Assembly (NCBI GenBank): GCA_002189035.1
Contig: CM007992.1
Coordinates: 2,914,001 to 2,978,000, forward strand
Reading direction: 5' to 3'
Length of the DNA stretch: 64,000 nt
Source of the DNA: Utricularia gibba
Lineage: Eukaryota; Streptophyta; Magnoliopsida; Lamiales; Lentibulariaceae
This document shows, piece by piece, positions 1-11,659 of the stretch. The first letter of the stretch is position 1, and each line of letters begins with the position of its first letter. The position numbers and the translations under genes were made by a program. Under the pieces are notes generated by a model. It did not search any database and was not told the DNA's origin. It saw only the letters and a list, made by a program, of their open reading frames with translations.

Positions 1-1729
1 GAGAGCAAATCTTGAGGTGAGAATATCGAAAACGAGTTTTTTTTTTTTTCATCTTTGATGGATCATCGAATGTTATCTGATGTTTTGCAGAAGAAGCTGA
101 AGCAATATGAAGAAGCACTTGATGCCTCACCTGAAGATCCAATTGCTCTTGAAGTGAGTTGCCGAAGGAGTAACCGTATAATCTAAATTGAATGTTTTGA
201 CTACTCAACTGAATTGATGCCTTTGTGAGTTTGGTGTGCATGCATTTGAAACAACATGGTGTCTATTGAAGTCATCATATTTAATTCTTACAAACTGCAT
301 ATTGTACGTAGTAGGGTCTAATCATATATTGCTGCAAGTGCATCATTGCTCACATGATTTTTACCTGGGAAACGTATTCTGAAGATCTCATGTTAAGCCA
401 CAGTTGCAAAAAGCACTACTGAGCTCAATAAGAATCCCTTCTTTTATTTTTTTTCTCAGGGAGCTTCAATGACCTTAATGGAAATGGGGGAGAACAAAAG
501 AACACTATCATTGCTTGAAGACTCTGTAAAGGTTTTTTTTTTTCTTTTGTCTCATTCAAAAATGTTCAGATTGCTTATTTTTTTTAAATAAATCATCTTA
601 ATTTGCAGAGAATGCCAAGTAATCCTAATGCATTTCGCTTGCTTGGTGAAATAAAGTATGAGCTTAAAGATTATGAAGGAAGTGTCCTTGCATATAGAAG
701 TGCTGAACGAGTAAGTGCACTGTGGATCATTCACAGATCAAGAATATGCCTTGTTTCAATGCCCAGAAAATTCCATTAAGCACCAGGTGTCATCTTGTCT
801 TTTTGAGAATTTTTAATGTAGGCTTCAAGATATATTGATTCCGACATATTGGGAGGACTCACGAATTCATTGCTGGCTGCCAAAAGACCTGACGAGGTTG
901 CTGAAAATAAAATGAAAGAAGCTTTTACAAGTCTTAAAATTCTATTCCTGCCAAAGTGCCATGTTTTCATGGATCATCTGTTAAGTATGATGCACGTTGA
1001 TTATATCGAATTTTTCTTTATGTGTAGGCTGTGAAATTGCTCCTGGCATCTCGTGAGCGCTTGAACAATGAAAACTCCATCAGGAATGACGGAAGCACAG
1101 AATCTTCCAAATCTGATATAGATCCTATTCAAGTCAGTGTCCTAATTCATGTGACAACTCATGCTCTAAATTTCGTTTGTGGTTTAGCATACTGACGATA
1201 ACAGTTTTCCAGGTTGAGATGCTTCTTGGAAAGGCATATGCTGAGTGGGGGCATGTCAGTGATGCTATATCTGTTTATGATAAACTCATCGCCAACCATC
1301 CAGATGATTTCAGGGGCTACTTGGCGAAGGTTTGATACTTAAGTTCATTGCTCCTCATCTTCTATTTCATGCAAAGTTTTGGATCAAGTGCCCCATCCAG
1401 TTTCGACAGATCCATTAAATGCCTGCTTTCATTGGTCATGTTAAGATTGCTACTCAGGAAACTTACCTTCTACCATGAGCAGTTGGCTACTGTCTGAACA
1501 TGTGTAAATGATGCATGCAGGGAGTTCTGTTGAAGGAGAATGGTAACAAAGGCGATGCAGAGAGAATGTTTATACAGGTTAGTAGAGAGCACTCCTCGTT
1601 GTAGGCCAGTTTAGTGTGAAGTCTTCCTTCAGGATCAGACTCAGTTGAAGGTCTCTCTCTGTGAATGAACAGGCGCGTTTCTTCGCACCTGATAAGGTGA
1701 AGGCGTTTGTGGATAAATACTCCAGGTGA
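1..1729 (+). CDS. TPR protein, SLOW GREEN 1-like (3' part, partial)
   Basis: Spliced 3' portion of a tetratricopeptide-repeat protein. Inferred exons: 1-16, 91-153, 460-531, 609-710, 822-896, 1028-1132, 1213-1329, 1521-1577 and 1673-1729. All are in phase 0, with AG acceptors and GT donors (the donor after 896 is weak, GTTGCT). The product has helix-turn-helix TPR spacing: KKLKQYEEALDASPEDPIAL, then LGEIKYELKDYEGSVLAYRS, then LGKAYAEWGHVSDAISVYDK. It ends FFAPDKVKAFVDKYSR. This C-terminus and exon pattern resemble the plastid TPR protein SLOW GREEN 1, which is needed for chloroplast development. That identity is from memory of the family. The start, including any transit peptide, lies outside the window. 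Another plastid TPR protein is possible. Confidence 0.7.
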
Positions 1730-1918
1730 AGTTCACCAGTTGTATGTGTATATATATACACCAAGCGTGGAACAGGTAAAAGCTGCTGAATAGAAATCAT
1801 CCTCATTTTTTTAACATGAACCGGAGGCAGAGTAAATACATTACAGTCTTTTCAATATAAACGTGGTTGTGCCTTTGAACCGAATGACATCACCCCACAG
1901 TTTACACTTTTAGAAAAC

Positions 1919-2225
1919 TGTTCATTATCAATTTCTATCTCATATTTAGATAAAATATTTACATATAAGATGATCATTTTTTTATATTTATTTAAAAAGG
2001 TTGTCACTATCAATTTCTATCACTTATCTAGATAAAATATTTATATATCATATGATTATTTTTTATAAATTTATTTTCTCTCTCATATTAATACAAAATA
2101 TATTACACATTTTATCAAAATATTTTCTCTCAATTTTCTCATATGGTCATTATCAATTTCTATCACGTACTGAGATAAAATATTTGGATATAAGATGATT
2201 ACTTTTTTCTATTTATTTAGAGAGC
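1919..2225. repeat. Imperfect ~80-bp repeat, three copies
   Basis: A unit containing ATCAATTTCTATC, then AGATAAAATATTT and AAGATGAT, recurs at about 1922-2001, 2003-2082 and 2145-2225. Copies one and two are adjacent; the third lies about 65 bp further on. AT-rich and diverged. It lies in the spacer between convergent genes (1730-2791), where I see no gene. Confidence 0.6.
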
Positions 2226-2791
2226 AAATATTAATATAAAGTATGATATTTTTTTACAATCACTTTATCTATCACATACCAAAACAAAAAATGTAGGGTT
2301 TAGGATGATCATTATCACTTTAAATTCATCCCAAAATGAGACAACGCTCCTTACCCGAATATTCCCCGAATAAACGTTAGGAAATGTTTTTTCCAATTAT
2401 TGGACTTTGATTTTAAAAATGCATACATCCATAGATTTTTATTTTGCTTTTGTCAAAATATTTGGCCTGGGTGGTATGGTTGGAACTTGGAAGCGAGTGC
2501 CAGCATGAAAATGAACGGAAACAAGCGTACAGATACTCAGATACATAGACGACGCAAGCCACATTTGCTGGAAGTTGAACCTTTCTTACAAAGTCTTGCA
2601 GCAACCGTACATTACCGGAAAGTTCAATATATGATCGTTGATGGCTTCTCTTAGTAGGAAGCCCACCTGAAAAGTGCCAAGGAAAGAGGTAAATAAGCAT
2701 TCTGAGAGGTTGCCGGAAGATGTGACTGGCAGAGCTACGTACCCATATCCAGACTTGTTTACAAGGGCGAGAGAGCGTGAAGATGGGAGTC

Positions 2792-4089
2792 TCAGAAGGT
2801 GCAGCCAGCAGCATCGAGGAGGTCATCGAAAGACCAGAGATCAACAGAGTCTCCATCTTGTGTAGTATCTCCCTCCAGGAAGGAATCAAATGAAGCATCC
2901 CAGCTGTTGTCAGCAAATGGAGCCTGGGGATTGAGTGATGGCCGTGGAATCATCTTTCCGGTCTTGGCTATGCCGCCTTCTGGCATAAATGGAGCATGAT
3001 CACCTTCAATAATGGGGCAGATCTCAGAGGATATTTCTGGAGTCTTGGCACAGTGATCGCCCCATCCAAAGTCAGAGCAGTCCAATGAATTGCTACCCTG
3101 GTCCGAGCTGAAGTAGGCATGAGCTGCATCAAGAGGCATAACAGGTTTGGGCTCCATAGGTGGCTTCTCTTCAAGGAACATCAGAGGATCGTAGTACTCA
3201 TTGTTGATCATCTTCATGAAATCCATTGTTTGATTTGCAGGTTGCTGGATGTAGTTTCGGTTCTCCTTCTGAGACACCTTCTGCTTGGCTGCACGCTTCG
3301 AAGAAACTGGCGCAGATGCACCTTCAGGGAAATTCACCTTTGCTTTCTTGCCTCGGATCCTTCTAGCCTCTTCATCATAGGCCCTTGCAGCTTCCTCAGC
3401 AGTATTAAAAGTACCGAGCCAAACTCGAACCCCTTTCCTTGGATCACGGATCTCAGCTGCCCATTTACCCCATGGGCGCTGCCTGATCCCTCGGTACTGA
3501 TTCTTCCTCTTTCTTTTCAGAGTCTTCACACACTCCTCGTCAGATTCACAGTCAACAGATCCCGGAACTCCATTTATGAAAAAAAAAATCAAATCAGAAT
3601 AAAAAGCTGGCCTAAGCCTCGAAGCACAAAGAAAAACATAAAGCTTGTCAGATAATTAAGAGAACATAGACGCAGATCTGGAATTATAACCAGATCGGAA
3701 CTCTCTCCAGAACATAGCCAATCCAGAACCATACGAGCAAAACATTCAGCATACACATATATAGAAGGCTTTAGTTGCTGTGATTACTTCATAAATGAAG
3801 CGCCAGGAAACAAAAAAAGATGATAGAAGGTTTGAGTACCCTTGAAAGTAAGGTCTTTTGAAGCGAAAGGGACAGTTGCCTCCAGTTCACCCTCAGAATC
3901 ATCTTTAAAACCCTGAAAATCAGCTTCGAAATCATCTTCCAGGTCAATCACAGCCTTAGATCTCTTCCCGTTGTCCTTCGCCGCAGGAAGATTCTCCAAA
4001 TCAGTACCCCACAGTAAATCCGCCGTCAAACGCCTCAGAGATCTCTTCGCCGGGAGGCGGAGATCGGAGATTATCGCTCCTCCACACAT
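2792..4089 (-). CDS. Group VII ethylene response factor (RAP2.2/RAP2.12-like)
   Basis: AP2/ERF transcription factor of the oxygen-sensing group VII. Exon 1 is 4089-3840 and exon 2 is 3567-2792; the join is phase 1 and gives about 341 aa. The protein begins MCGGAIISD. In this family Cys2 is the Cys/Arg branch N-degron, oxidised by plant cysteine oxidases so that the factor is degraded in normoxia. The acidic [10 protein letters not shown] motif follows. The AP2 domain runs from [19 protein letters not shown] through [20 protein letters not shown] to KAKVNFPE, preceded by a basic KRKRKNQ nuclear-localisation stretch. The C-terminus is an acidic/aromatic activation tail ([14 protein letters not shown]). 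Expected role: activation of hypoxia-response genes in the nucleus. The start is certain because the N-degron requires it. The frame is intact. Confidence 0.95.
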
Positions 4090-4588
4090 CTCTCGTTATC
4101 GTCTTCTCTGCCTGAGATGAATTGATGATAAACTCGCTTTTGCCTTTTTGGAGAAGACGGCACTTTATTATTTTATTCGGAGAAGGTGGAGTGCGACGTT
4201 GACACAATCGAGGCCGTACTCGAATGTGATTTTCCAAAACTACCCCTACTCCACTAAAAAACAATCTCAGACTCTCAGTGGCCCCCCCCCTCAGTGACTT
4301 TTGCATTTAATGTGGGTAAGATATTTAGGTCAGAAGATATTTATCAACCGCCCCGGCCCGACCCACTCCATCATTGGATGTCTAATAACAGGTTCAGGTC
4401 CATGTCTTTCTATCAGATCTCACAATTCTTTTGCTTCTATGGCTCTGGCTCTGGGGCATGTGAACTCAGACAAGCAGCAGACTGCACATTCTAACCCGAG
4501 TTAATTGGGGAACTAGCCCTATGCAAAAAAAAGGTTTGCTGAATGGCTGTAAATTCTTGATTATTTAGTCTTATACTTTATGTAGGTA
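4090..4588. other. ERF upstream region
   Basis: Upstream of the ERF start. It holds the probable 5' UTR and promoter, a C9 run near 4277-4285, and no coding sequence that I recognise. Confidence 0.4.
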
Positions 4589-5371
4589 TTAGCTAAATAG
4601 CCCAATTTTTAACATAAATAAAAATAATTAATTATTTTTTACGAAAAATAATAATAATAAATCAAATATACATTATATATATATATCTATATTTATTTAT
4701 TTATTAAATTTATATATAACTAATATATAACTAAAAATATATATATATAATTATATAATTTTAAAAATATAACATAATTAATTAAATATATGTATAAAAA
4801 ATACATTATTTAGAATATATAGTAATTAATGAAGATATCTGCAAATATTATATATGTTACTATTCCATTATTTAGAGAATTAAATGTATAATTAATCTAT
4901 TATTTAGTAAAATATTAATATATGTAATTAATTCATTATTTAAATAAATATAAATATGTACAAATAATATAGGTGTAATTGATTAATTTTTTACATAAAT
5001 ATATCAATGTAATGAATATATTTGTAAATGTAGTATAAATGTAATTAATATATTATTTAAAGAAATATATAACATATATAAATAATATAAGATCAATTAA
5101 TTTATTATTTAATAAAATATATAAACATAATGAAGATTTTATAAATAATGAACTATGCTACATAATACATAATTATATTTATAGGTATGTATTATTAAAT
5201 AATTAATTATGTTACATTTTTAAAATTATATTTTTAGCTATATATTAGTTATATAAAATTTAATGAATAAATAAATATATTTAAAATGCATATTTGATTT
5301 TCTATTATTATTTTTCGTAAGCAATAATTAATTATTTTTATTTATGCTAAAAGTTAGACTATTTTAACTAA
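4589..5371. mobile_element. 783-bp AT-rich inverted-repeat transposon (MITE-like)
   Basis: Long terminal inverted repeats. The left arm reads TTAGCTAAATAGCCCAATTT, followed by AACATAAATAAAAATAATTA. The reverse complement of the right arm reads TTAGTTAAAATAGTCTAACT, followed by a near-identical continuation. Similarity extends at least 200 bp inward, with matching blocks around ACGAAAAATAATAATA and AACATAATTAATTA. The centre (about 4800-5160) contains diverged repeats of an ATTTATTATTTAAATAAATATA-type unit. The dinucleotide TA flanks both ends, consistent with a TA target duplication. No transposase ORF, so non-autonomous. The boundaries are my estimate. Confidence 0.75.
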
Positions 5372-6118
5372 TAGCTATGGCTGCCAGAGCATTCGAGCAG
5401 GTGGGATTGCCCTAGTGTTGGGTGATGCTTCACGGCGGCCGCAGAGGAGGGCACCGGATCCCGCCTGCAGCAAACCGAACTGAAAATCTTGGCTGGTTCA
5501 GGAAGGTAAAAGCGACTGCTACAGAGAAAGCTTTCAATGAAGCAATGAAGAATAAGGATCACAAGTTTGAAATAAATACAACCACAACGTAGAAAATGGT
5601 GGTTGGGGAAGGAGAGAGTAGCTCGTGATTCATACTCGGACAAGAAGGCTGGTAAAAACAAAAGCTGATACACTTTAGACTCTGGTACCCTTAAAAAAGA
5701 TTATTCATGGATGCAAATCCATGCTCTGGTGGATTCAGTAGAAGGTTTCCAACAGGGGTAATTGGACAACAGCCACAATAGCAAAATGAAACATCGTTCC
5801 ATTCAGATGCATCATATGCAAGGCATATATATATCTACATGGACCGAGAAGAGCATAATGATAAGGTGAACAAAAACCTGATATTCCAACAGAGAAAACA
5901 ACAAGGAAAAGAAAGCGGCCAAACCGAGCCAAGCATCTTCTTTTTGGATGATCCATCTACATCCATGCCCACAACCACGCAAAAGAGAAAAAGCCACAAG
6001 TAGGCAGATTTGCCAAGGAAGCAGCAAGCAGATGTTTGCCCACCAAACATAACATTATCAAGGCTTCATTCAATATCCCTTTCCTCATCCATTCACTCAA
6101 ATGGGCATCCCACACCAA
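5372..6118. other. MKK 3' flank, unassigned
   Basis: Mixed-composition DNA downstream of the MAPK kinase gene, probably including its 3' UTR. The GC-richer patch at 5390-5520 contains no family I can recognise on either strand. Confidence 0.3.
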
Positions 6119-7163
6119 TCAAGCAGATGAAAAATGTGGAGCGGGCGGCGGCGGCAACAGATGATGAGAGGGACGCACCTGATTACTAGTAGTCACGTTA
6201 CTCGGAGGAGAAGCATGTTGCAAAATGAAAGGATGTTGCAGTAGCCGCGCTGCACTCCATCTCTTTGCAGGCTCCCTCTGGAGACAGGAAGCAATGAAAT
6301 CCCTGAACTCCCTGGAGGCGGTTGCAGGCGCCTCAGGTGGATGAGACATGCAGATAGCCCACATAAGACTAGCCCAATCTCCTTGTCTTTCCACAGAAAA
6401 AGGAAACTTTCCCAAGTAGAATTCAAGGATGCTGACACCCAGGCTCCAAATATCCCCTGCGTATCCATCGTACTGCCCATGATTCAGATCAGTATTGATC
6501 CTTTCAGGACTCATGTAAGCTATGGTGCCCACAGAAGAATTACAAGCATCCATAGTTTGAACCAGAATTCTGGAAACGCCGAAATCGGCTATCTTGACGA
6601 TTCCCCTCGAATTAATCAGCAAATTTGAGGGCTTAACATCCCGATGAACAATTCTTCGCCTGTGCAGATAGTACAAACCAGAAAGAACCTGCCGAGCGAC
6701 GCAGGATAGCGTAGGCTCATCGACTATATGGGTACCCTCCAAGGATCCCTTATCCATGTACTCGAGTAAAACTTGAATTTCCCCTACTTGATCAAACAGA
6801 TTGTGGCATTTGACAACATTAGGGTTATCCACATCGCGAAGGATCTGAATTTCACGGCACATCTGAATACGCACCGCGTCTTCGTGGTTCCCATGGATTA
6901 CTTTCAGCGCGTACAATTTACCCGTAGGTCGATGGACGACTTTATACACAGTCCCCCCGCCCGCTTCCGATTCGGCTGACACGCTCCAGTTCCTCATATC
7001 CAATATTCTGCGGATTCTGCGACGAGGTCGGCGGTAGGGGTAGAGGAACCGCCACAGTCTGGTTACGCTGCGGCAACGGCAAGGTGAGATCGTTCCGCCG
7101 GCGACGGTTAACACGATCCACGGCGGTTGCGGCCCCCGTCGTCGGTGGTTGAAAAGGTCTCAT
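6119..7163 (-). CDS. MAPK kinase, MKK4/MKK5-type (frame broken at a G run)
   Basis: Single-exon group C MAPK kinase, about 348 aa if continuous, equal to the family length. It starts [10 protein letters not shown]. The N-terminus carries a MAPK docking site, [12 protein letters not shown]. The kinase domain shows a glycine-rich loop, the ATP lysine in [17 protein letters not shown] (catalytic loop), DFGVSRI, and the activation loop [13 protein letters not shown] with plant S/T-x5-S/T phospho-sites. APE appears as MSPERIN and [13 protein letters not shown] follows. The family phosphorylates MPK3/MPK6-type kinases in immunity and development. Residues 1 to about 70 (7163 to about 6955) and the rest lie in different frames. 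The break is inside the glycine loop at AGCGGGCGGGGGGACT (6953-6963), where family members read GSGAGGTVYKV. Restoring frame takes two extra G or one fewer. Confidence 0.93.
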
Positions 7164-7795
7164 AATTCCCTCAAAAAAAAAAAAAAAAACCCGACGACCC
7201 AGCAAAGAAAACGTGTAGATTAAGAGGATTCCTTTTCCTTCAACCAAGAAGAAGACGAAGCAGCGGAGTAGGATAAAAGCTGGTCGGAGAGAGAGAGAGA
7301 CAGGATGCAAAATTTTGGATCTGAGCGAGGGAAAAACGTGTAGGGGGATTGAATTCCAGGACGCCGAACGAGAAGAGCATGCCCCATCCAGATCCCTCCC
7401 TGCTGCTATCCCTACTCTGGCTGCACCCACCCACCCAGCCCAATCGGCAGCTTCCTTCTACGCTCCCCTAATCCCTAGATGTGTACTTCGCCATGCGTTG
7501 AATCCATCCCACAGGCTAATTTGATGGGTTCGATCCAATTGATCAGCAGATGTGTCGATCCGGAAGGCTCCGATTTGGTGAGCGCCACGGCGGATCACAA
7601 AGACAGCCTAATCAATTCATAATGATTTTAACCATCAATAATTGCAGCCGATAAATTTGAGACATTCCGCAGCCATTTACGCACCTGATCCCGCTTCTGC
7701 TAACCATGGGGTCATTTTTTACTTGTACAATATTTGATATTTCAAATTTGACATTCTAAATAATTATGATTTATTTGTTTCCTTAATCAGTATAT
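7164..7795. other. MKK 5' flank and promoter
   Basis: Upstream of the kinase start: an A16 run at about 7173-7189, a GA-rich tract at about 7286-7303, then unassigned DNA. No further gene seen. Confidence 0.35.
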
Positions 7796-8234
7796 GTTTT
7801 ATTAGAGGTGGACACGTTTTATTAGAGGTGGACACGGATATGAGTCAATTTGAATATTTACCGAATTGATCTATCATGCATCGAACTTGTTATCCAAAAT
7901 AGTAAAAAATGGTTATGAAACGGATCTATAGTACATAAGTATGTAAGAACTTAGTAGATTAGATGGATTGAATATAAATTATAAGTTAATAACAAAAAAT
8001 ATGTTTTCTTATCAAATGATTTAGATACTCCACTCCTTTGATCCCAAGACTTATGAATTAAACTCCATTCGTGTTAAAATATATAAATTATGTAATGATT
8101 TGGGTTAACTTAAGATTCGAGACGGGTCTAACATGTAGACTCATTGGCCCATACTCATTGAGTCATAATTTTTTATGTTGATTTGATAGATTCAGTTTAT
8201 AATTCATCAAGTTGGATCCATGACCACCTCTAAT
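7796..8234. mobile_element. MITE, AGAGGTGG family, copy 1
   Basis: Ends in inverted AGAGGTGG (left) and CCACCTCT (right, to 8234). The left terminus is tandemly duplicated: the 20-mer GTTTTATTAGAGGTGGACAC occurs at 7796-7815 and again at 7816-7835. The interior is related in inverted orientation to the element at 16535-16859. The shared block is TATAAATTATGTAATGATT, near 8082-8100. No transposase; hAT-like by end sequence only. Confidence 0.65.
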
Positions 8235-9330
8235 GTCGATTTTTTGCACAATGGATGGAGGAACTGCTTCAATGGAATGGTGACCATAATTTGTTTGTCA
8301 CGATTCACCCTCGTTTTTTTACAATATTATTCGTTTTTTTTCTTCTAATGTTAAGATTAGAAGAATACTTTTATTTAAGTATATTATCTGTATCATTCGC
8401 AATTAATGTTGGATATCATAACTGTTACAAAAATTCTAACCTTACTACAAAACTTCTAGCCTTACAGTATGTTACAAATGGTTCATTAAATATTAATAAT
8501 AAAAATGGATAAAATTATTTTTTATTGTTAATTATTATAAATCATATATTCTACACATATACTACACACAATATTATTTTAAATACACATGTAAAAAATC
8601 TATGTATCAAACATACTTTTAATCTATTTAAAAATGAATAATTCAATTATATTATTAATTACATTATCCTACTTTTATCAGATTAACTGAACTCATTTAA
8701 TAAATGAATTTATATTTCATGATGAATATAGGTTTCTTTTATATAGTGACCCTATATTTAAAGAATGTTTCTTTTTGTAGAATGCTCACAAAACAGGACT
8801 CTAAATTTGCATTGCTAAAAAAAGTAGTACCTACCTACGTCCTGCACCTTACATTAATTGGAAATATTAAAATACCAAGAAAGTTCACACACTCAAAGAG
8901 GCCTTCGATAATGACTTTAACAAAAAATCTTTTTCCAAACTCGGCGGCACCGTTGAAAGAAATTAAGGTTGCAGTTCGTGTGAATTTTTTCGTAAATTTT
9001 ATGTAATTCGTAATTATAATTTATTAGGTAAACAGATGACAAATAAGTAAGAGTAGTCTCTACTATCTATTTTTTAAATAGAATTTATTTTACAGTTTAA
9101 AATATATTATAAATAATTATATGAGAAATTATGAATTACATTTATATCTTTATTTTACATTTAAATGTTATATATTGATGTTGACAAATGATACACTAAA
9201 ATGAAAAACGTAATTTATTAGAATTCACTATATCACAATCTTCTTCAGTTATCCATAACTCATCCTTAGTAGATCTTATAGAATGTCCATGGATTGGTTA
9301 TTACTTTCATTCTCTTTTTTATTACTTAAG
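8235..9330. other. AT-rich intergenic
   Basis: No coding pattern, splice-bounded exon or clear inverted-repeat element recognised. Confidence 0.4.
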
Positions 9331-9550
9331 TTAGGCCGTGTTTGATAGTTAGATCGGTATATATTATCCCAATATAAATTTATCCTGATTGAAGTTATAA
9401 AAATAAAGAAGGTTATTAGTGAGAACAATTGAAATCTTAGAGAAAAGAAAAAAGTATTTCGAAAAAATTTAATCTCAATTACCAAACATGTTATTATTAT
9501 TTTACATATTGCGATATCCCATCTTATCTTTATTACCAAACACAGCCTAA
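9331..9550. mobile_element. 220-bp MITE, TTAGGCCGTGTTTG ends
   Basis: The left end TTAGGCCGTGTTTGATAG is matched inverted by the right end TACCAAACACAGCCTAA. AT-rich interior without an ORF. The GTGTTTG-type termini are typical of plant MITEs. No clear target duplication. Confidence 0.65.
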
Positions 9551-10690
9551 GGTCAATATCATCTTCGTCACCACACTCTTCACCTTCTAAGTTCGACAAT
9601 TGAGAGTCATCATTAGTGTTAACATGACATATTATATTATCATATTATCTTCAGTTATCAAAATTTCTTTGATAATTGGAGAGGATGTTTTATACTGAGT
9701 TAAAATTTTCTGATATTGAAAAACAAAATTAAATTGAATATTTATGCTTTAATTTAATTCTCTGATAAAAAAAATTTTTCAACCTTAACGATGGGTTGAA
9801 ACTCATGTATTATAAAAAAACATTATGATATTTATTAAAAAAAGTATGAAAAGTATTTAAGTATTTGTTAATAACATAGTATTCATTTGGTTAATAATTG
9901 TCATTATCTTAATTTAAAAATTTTAAAAAATTAACTACTAATTTAAAATTATCATAATCTAAACACAAAACTAAAACATATGTTTAAATAAAACTAAATC
10001 AATTGTCTTACTTTAATACGAAACTATTTTTTGATTTATAATAAAATGGGTTAAAAAAATTTATTAAAATCAAACAATGTTAAAACCAATTATAATTGAC
10101 TTTCAAACGAATTTAATGGCTATTATTTTTAATCTATGCATTTTGAATAAATAAATAGATATTGATCTGGAAATATAAAATTTATGAGAAGGTGTCTTCT
10201 CCATCCAACAATTCCTGATCGCGAAAGTGTTAAATTTTGAAAAATTGCAATAAAAATCCTAACTGTTTTACTTAGTGGCAGATATAATCTCCAATATTAG
10301 ACGTTTGAACCTCAATAACGAAATTGATTCCCAAACTTTTACTTATTGGTCACAATTAGTTCCCTCATTTTAAGATATTTTTTAGACATAATTTATTAGG
10401 GACAAATTTTGTCAAAACATTAAACAATAGGATACTGTCTGAGTCGATTTGATCCAATAATGAGGATCATTTATATAATATTGTTTGAGTAAACAATGGG
10501 GATTATTTTTTGGGAGGACTAAACTGCACGTTTGCAAATAGTGAGGATTTATTTTGCATGAGTTTCAAACAGTAGGGATCAGTTGAATGTGGATTTTAAA
10601 TAATGAGGATACAAAATGAAACTATGAAAACTAATTTTGCAATTATGTCAAAATTGGAGGACTACTCCCACCAGAGTCTAGGTAAAATTC
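9551..10690. other. AT-rich intergenic with possible old repeat
   Basis: No gene. The stretch 10230-10680 has inverted-looking ends (AAAATTGCAAT left, TTTTGCAATTAT right) and recurring AATGAGGAT / AATGGGGAT phrases. It may be a worn element. Confidence 0.3.
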
Positions 10691-10902
10691 AATGAGCGTG
10701 TTTGATAGAAAATATAAAATATGATAATTAAATGAGAAAATGAAAACATGATATTTGATAAATAGAATAAATTATAATTCTTATAATTTATATCATGAAT
10801 ATGAAATAAAATAATAAAAGATAAAGAATTAAGATAAAATTATCTTATTATATACCTTTTGTATTTCAAATATAATTTATCTCTGTAACAAACACACTCA
10901 TT
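10691..10902. mobile_element. 212-bp MITE, AATGAGCGTGTTTG ends
   Basis: The left end AATGAGCGTGTTTGATA is matched inverted by the right end AACAAACACACTCATT. AT-rich interior, no ORF. Its end sequence is related to, but distinct from, that of the element at 9331-9550. Confidence 0.65.
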
Positions 10903-11659
10903 AAAAAAAATGCCAAAAGGCTGATGCCATAGTACTCGAAGTTCTCAAAACGAAACTTTCTCCAATTACCCATGTTTCACTCTCCAAGTCTCTCAAAATC
11001 TACTTTTTGCATATGTTGTAGTGGTCCAAATTGTCAAGGTAGCAAGTGACGCCACCTCTCATTCACCAACTCGTAATCCACACTAGATTACCAAGAAATA
11101 TACAGATGCTGTTAGCTGCAAAGTAGTCTGAATTGAATTCAAGATTGTGGAGTCAAGCCATGACACTGAGTTCAATGCCATCATCACCATCCTTCTGTTT
11201 CATATGTTATTTCTGTTTTTTTTTTCTGTTCAATGCCACTGGTTGGGAATAAAAGGGTGCTCAAGCTGCATTGCTGTACGGGCGTCACTGTTTATGTCCT
11301 TTTGTTTCCATAAGACTGTTTCCTTTGTGTTGAGTTTTGTATACTTTGTGAAGCAGCTGAGCTGGGGCAGGAGTACTCCCCTTACTTGTATGCACTTTCA
11401 GCTGATTTCACTTGTACTGATCATCCAAGAAAAGGTTACGCAAGGAAACAAGTTTAATATATTCAATAAAAGGGCATACAGATGGTGGACAACACCACAA
11501 GTATATGTCTATGGACCTCATTATTATGAGTGATTAAGATGCAAAAGGTAGCGATCAGGAGGAAGACAGAAAACACCCTCACTCTAGTGTGCAGCACAGC
11601 AAGGGAAGATGAAGAAGATAAAGGAAACTCTCTGCGTGTAGAGCTGGTTTCCCAAGTCC
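10903..11659. other. 3' flank of ATP synthase epsilon gene
   Basis: Downstream of the epsilon gene, probably including its 3' UTR. No separate gene recognised. Confidence 0.35.

Noticed and set aside
6942-7430. 162-codon ORF as a separate gene
   Set aside because: Only its last part (from 7163) is meaningful; it is the N-terminus of the MKK in the frame before the G-run break.
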